NCBI GenBank assembly: GCA_964579415.1
Contig: CAZOGW010000050.1
Span: 1-19,885 of the forward strand
DNA from: CAZOGW01 sp964579415
GTDB taxonomy: Bacteria > Actinomycetota > Acidimicrobiia > Spongiisociales > UBA5794
Direction: 5' to 3'
Length of the DNA stretch: 19,885 nt
Below are positions 17,401 through 19,885 of the stretch, piece after piece. Below the pieces are notes generated by a model that was not told the origin of the DNA, ran no database searches, and worked only from the letters and a program-made list of their open reading frames with translations. Position 1 is the stretch's first letter, and every line of letters begins with the position of its first letter. The translations under genes were made by a program, and so were the position numbers.

Positions 17401-17928
17401 ACCGACGTCGACATGATCGACGGCGCCGAGCCCGCCGGCGCCCGCCGCTTCTCGGTCACCGAGGTGACCCTGGGCGGCGGCGGCAGCGTGGCCCGCGACT
17501 ACGTCACGGACCACTTCGCCCGCGCCCAGTACGTCACCATGAGCGACGACGAGAAGCTCGCCGCCGAGGCGTTCGAGCGGCTCCCCGCCGGCGTGGCGGT
17601 CGCCGCCGACGCCGTGACCGTGCCCAGCCACCTCTCGGCGACCCTCGACTTCGAGACCATCTACCTCCCCAGCGGCGCCAGTGACGCCCCGGTACCGCTC
17701 GCCGACGGCATCGTCGTCCTCCAGGCGGCCCTCGGCGCCGCCGCCCTGTCGGAACTGCGCCCGCACCGGTTCCTCGGCGGCGCGGCGCGGGCACAGGTGA
17801 CCGTCGCCGACCCGCCACTGGTCGCCGTTGGCGCAGACGATCTGGCCGTGGTGGGCGCCGCGGCCCGCTCCACCGGGCGCGACCTGCTGCTGATGGAAGA
17901 CTGGGAACTGGAAGGAGCGGACCCATGA
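14461..17928 (+). CDS. Large DUF6603-domain protein
   Basis: Protein of 1155 residues. Residues 1-~240 are mainly helical. Residues ~290-917 are a long beta-rich region of alternating hydrophobic strands with many GGG and GxG turns, and match the pattern I know as DUF6603: IAVTSNTFQIGGR at 816-828, then VEGYLVLDTLWQFKPFRF at 840-857, GPGLWRAQG at 885-893 and FDEEWGDEPE at ~908-917. The C-terminal ~230 residues form another module containing DHFARAQYVTMSDDEKLA. No signal peptide, membrane helix or catalytic motif was seen. The family has no established function; the shape suggests a structural or scaffold protein, which is inference. It starts at ATG 14461, 8 nt inside the PhoD-like gene with GAAGAG upstream, and its stop overlaps the next start as ATGA. 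The family call is from memory of its motifs, not from a search. Confidence 0.8.
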   Translation: MTDGSSKDTWVPEFMQKVAGVFVDALEWLVTTFDDPTVSAAIREDLGLAKGTAPPPPVDDQRLAGIRAFTDKVDPDAESFGQAVEDIVAVTAALGGWIDAIRSDDESETGEILYLLLAMGVTEKMRIKAPALWGIAELLTVLHDVFGAAPGADEGALGTILSPLWDLLKLVTGQADLPGEGDVVLTEEYATLVSNLFSIAFILTAHKVLDGFVEASYGWDHPVPGSLTPEADARSQRALTVSFGELSDPDGERGHLTMVLVPDADGGPGIVLSPGGTIVFEKVVPRPPRQPVKPGEEVPALAYRAEVVAAGGLSLFIPFVSGIGGVEAGGGLEAALKLGVTPVLAKLPDAPDGEVVTRPAPPTVPAFRIGLVGKTRIEIGSFGGGFEFGADRARAELVLRDIDLVTQLGDGDNFLATQGDRKVLFGFDLTVIADTAGGISFGGGSGLHVGIPVSRSLWGVFVLHHVEVQILPSDERDAVLLVTGAFTLRLGPFSLTVEGIGLRFDLAFTAGNLGIVDVDADFEPPKGIGLALAVGSVKGGGFLYFDKVKGEYAGVLEIKIKSVTLKAIGILTTKPPGGAEDYSLLIVLFGEFSTPLGWGFYLTGAGGMIGIRHGVNGEALRGGLKTGVLDDILFPKDPVANAPRILNQMRTIFPITPRTFTFGPFLRISYGKVPIIHIQLGLIFELQNVSETAERDLDLTRIVLVGQVKVEMPPSEVRPKGTPAKLILIVDIVGELDLQKKFLAIDARLRDSKLSGITLTGSLVVRVNWGEERSWIAAAGGFHPKFTDLPANLPKQDRLGVSLKKGIATIKAELYIAVTSNTFQIGGRLFVQAKKWGFSVEGYLVLDTLWQFKPFRFTIDIEAGVVLKRGSNTLMGIDLKFSLAGPGLWRAQGSAKFKILFLSKTVKFDEEWGDEPETSVLVRDAQVEIEQALSRPENWAAALPGGGEMLVSLRPPDDADLVPAHPLGELVGRQAIAPLETDVDMIDGAEPAGARRFSVTEVTLGGGGSVARDYVTDHFARAQYVTMSDDEKLAAEAFERLPAGVAVAADAVTVPSHLSATLDFETIYLPSGASDAPVPLADGIVVLQAALGAAALSELRPHRFLGGAARAQVTVADPPLVAVGADDLAVVGAAARSTGRDLLLMEDWELEGADP

Positions 17929-19885
17929 GCGAGCAGTACCGCTTCCTCCCCTGGTCCCGGCAGGGCCTGGCCACCAAGGTGACCCGGCCCGACACCCTCG
18001 ACGCCGCCGTGCCGGCCCGCGCCGGGTTCCCGGTGCGGGTCAGGGTCAACGCCGGGACACCGGTCGGTGTCGACGTCAGCCTCTACGGCCCGGGCGACAT
18101 CCTCGGCGTCGACCCTCGGGGTATCGTCCGCACCGATCCGCCCCGCTACGCCACCGACGTCGAACCCAACTACATGGCCGCCGTCGAGTTCGACCGGCCC
18201 GACTTCCCCTGGATGTTCACTCCGGCCGCCGCTGGCGCCGACGAGCGGCTGCGGCCCTGGCTGGTCCTGGTGGTGGTGGAGAAGCTCGAAGGCGTGGCGG
18301 TGCAGGCAGACCGGTCCCGGCCCCTGCCCGCGGTGACCGTCCCCGCCGCCGAGTTGCCGCCGCTGGCCGAATCGTGGGCATGGGCACACACCCAGGTCAT
18401 CACCGCCGAGGCCACCACCGCCGCCGTCGTGGCCAACATCCGCAACCAGCCCGAACTCAACGTCTCCCGCATCCTGTGCCCCCGCCGCCTCGAGCCGAGC
18501 CGCGACTACCTGGCGCTGCTGGTGCCCGCCTTCGCCGCCGGCGTCGACGCCGGCCTGGGCCGGCGCACCGTCGCCGCCGACCTGGCCCCGGCGTGGCGGG
18601 GCGACGAGGATCAGGTCCAGCTACCCGTCTACCACCACTGGGAGTTCTCCACCGGCCCCGGCGGCGACTTCGAGTCGCTGGCGCGCAAGCTGGCCCCGCC
18701 CACCGAACCGCTCGACGTCGGTGTCGTCAGCCTCGACCTCGCCGGAGCCGACCCCGGTCTCCCCCCACTGCCCGAGGGGAGCGTCACCCTGTTCGAGGGG
18801 GCGCTGGTGGGCCCGTTCCACGAATCCGAGGACCTGCTGGAACGTCTCCCCGAGGGATGGCTGGAGGCGCTGGCGGCGATCCTTGACGCCCCGCAGGAGG
18901 CGCTCGCCTCCGGCGCCACACCGGCGGCGCCGGTGGCACCCCCGGTGTACGGGGCCTGGCCCGCGTCGACCCACACCGTCTCCGGCGACCCGCCCCGGTG
19001 GCTACGCCAACTCAACCTCGATCCCCGCCTGCGCGCCGTCGCCGGCCTGGCGGCGCAGGTGGTGCGGGTGAACCAGGAGGAGTTGATGCACGACGCCTGG
19101 GAGCAGGTGGGCAACCTGCTCGAAGCGAACCGGCTCCTCGACCGGGCCCGCTTCTCCCGCGAAGGCGCCCTCCACCTCTACCGCAAGGTCATCGAGCCGC
19201 TGTCGGAGGATCTGGTGTTCCGGCTCGCCGCCCCGCTACACGCCCGGGTCACGCTCGACACCGGCACGGTGAAGGCCCGCCTCCACGACAGCGCCGTCCC
19301 CGACGCCACCGCCGACCCTGCCTTCCGCCGCCTCGCCTCCCCGGGGGGGCGCCTCATGCGTCGCGCCGGCGCCGCAGCCGAGGCCACCCCGATCGTGGCC
19401 GGGCTCGACGGCGGAGCGCTCGCCGGCGACCCCGCCAGCGTGGTGCCCGACGCCATCCAGCGTGCCGCCGGCCTGAGCCAACTCGACCTGGAACAGGGGG
19501 GCGCGGTCGACACCGGACCCATCGGCGGTAGACGCGCTGTCAACCTGGAACTGCTGGCGTCGACCCGGACGGTGGTGATCCAGAGGAGGACGGTACCGAG
19601 GGCCGTCGACATCGCGGTGCGCCCCGACATCCTCGGCGGCGGTGGCGTCATCGTCGCCCAGACCCCCGACGTGGCGCCGCCCACCGGGTTCGCCGCCCCG
19701 CCACGCGACGGCGACATCCCCGGCGCCAGAATCCGGCCCGGTGACGTCCTCCCCGACCGGGACCTTCCCGAGCGGGACATCCCCGAGCGTGACATCCCCG
19801 GGCGTGACATCCCGGGCGGCGGCGACGTCCTCGGTGATCGGCCGCTGGATCTGGCACCCGTCATCGACCGCAGTGGCGTGGCCGC
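17925..19885 (+). CDS. Large protein of unknown function, third gene of the PhoD-DUF6603 operon (partial)
   Basis: An open frame of 653 codons runs from ATG 17925 to the window edge without a stop, so the C-terminus is missing. The start overlaps the DUF6603 stop as ATGA, and GGAAGGAG precedes it at good spacing. I cannot name a family. Conserved-looking motifs include LYGPGDILGVDPRGIVRTDP at 53-72, NYMAAVEFDRPDFPW at 82-96, RPWLVLVVVE at 110-119, SWAWAHTQV at 150-158, ILCPRRLEPSRDYLALLVPA near 180-200 and PVYHHWEFSTGPGGDFESLA near 234-250. The region after ~300 has Pro/Ala linkers, then a mixed part. Near residues 611-630 are four PxRD[IL]-type pentapeptides. No signal peptide or membrane segment was found; the VVV stretch is too short. 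The dense Trp/Pro motifs suggest a folded structural protein or binding partner of the DUF6603 product, which is inference. Confidence 0.85.
   Translation, partial: MSEQYRFLPWSRQGLATKVTRPDTLDAAVPARAGFPVRVRVNAGTPVGVDVSLYGPGDILGVDPRGIVRTDPPRYATDVEPNYMAAVEFDRPDFPWMFTPAAAGADERLRPWLVLVVVEKLEGVAVQADRSRPLPAVTVPAAELPPLAESWAWAHTQVITAEATTAAVVANIRNQPELNVSRILCPRRLEPSRDYLALLVPAFAAGVDAGLGRRTVAADLAPAWRGDEDQVQLPVYHHWEFSTGPGGDFESLARKLAPPTEPLDVGVVSLDLAGADPGLPPLPEGSVTLFEGALVGPFHESEDLLERLPEGWLEALAAILDAPQEALASGATPAAPVAPPVYGAWPASTHTVSGDPPRWLRQLNLDPRLRAVAGLAAQVVRVNQEELMHDAWEQVGNLLEANRLLDRARFSREGALHLYRKVIEPLSEDLVFRLAAPLHARVTLDTGTVKARLHDSAVPDATADPAFRRLASPGGRLMRRAGAAAEATPIVAGLDGGALAGDPASVVPDAIQRAAGLSQLDLEQGGAVDTGPIGGRRAVNLELLASTRTVVIQRRTVPRAVDIAVRPDILGGGGVIVAQTPDVAPPTGFAAPPRDGDIPGARIRPGDVLPDRDLPERDIPERDIPGRDIPGGGDVLGDRPLDLAPVIDRSGVA
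19755..19814 (+). repeat. 15-bp tandem repeat encoding DRD[LI]P pentapeptides
   Basis: Four in-frame 15-bp units encode DRDLP, ERDIP, ERDIP and GRDIP within the unfinished third gene of the operon. The units differ at a few bases. The preceding and following residues (PGDVLP, PGGGDVLGDRP) look like decayed copies. The charged, Pro-spaced pattern suggests an extended linker. Confidence 0.8.

Noticed and set aside
15820..17766. Minus-strand open frame of 648 codons opposite the DUF6603 gene
   Set aside because: It is rich in Gly, Asp, Val, His and Glu with no hydrophobic core pattern, as expected from the reverse of this codon usage, while the plus strand has a recognisable family.

Overview
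The window looks like an actinobacterial chromosome, plausibly of the Acidimicrobiia type. Base composition is visibly very high in G+C, long spurious ORFs lie opposite the real genes, GTG starts are used, and the gene content (ECF sigma factor with a membrane partner, DhaM-HPr-EI fusion, YccA-type BI-1 protein, DUF6603 protein) fits that group. The lineage is an inference from composition and gene families. No rRNA, tRNA, CRISPR array, transposase or integrase was seen. One run of 100 N marks an assembly gap.

Left part (1-5319): a secreted protein on the minus strand (104-2761) has a signal peptide, a seven-repeat TolB/WD40-like propeller and 44 uninterrupted RTX nonapeptides. Divergent from it is a large phosphotransferase (2869-5319) that fuses DhaM-type EIIA, HPr and complete Enzyme I.

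Middle part (5336-11719): five genes run on the minus strand in transcription order threonine synthase, BI-1/YccA membrane protein, glycerol-3-phosphate acyltransferase PlsB, ECF sigma factor, and a one-pass membrane protein that is probably the sigma factor's regulator. The interval between the BI-1 gene and plsB holds two different 7-bp tandem repeats, one of them broken by the N gap.

Right part (11720-19885): a 175-bp divergent spacer with nested inverted repeats leads into three tightly overlapping plus-strand genes. They encode a PhoD-like metallophosphoesterase without an export signal, an 1155-residue DUF6603 protein, and an unnamed large protein that is still open at the window edge. 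The 8-nt and 4-nt overlaps imply translational coupling, so the three products probably act together. This cassette is the best candidate in the window for an undescribed system; its function cannot be read from the sequence alone.
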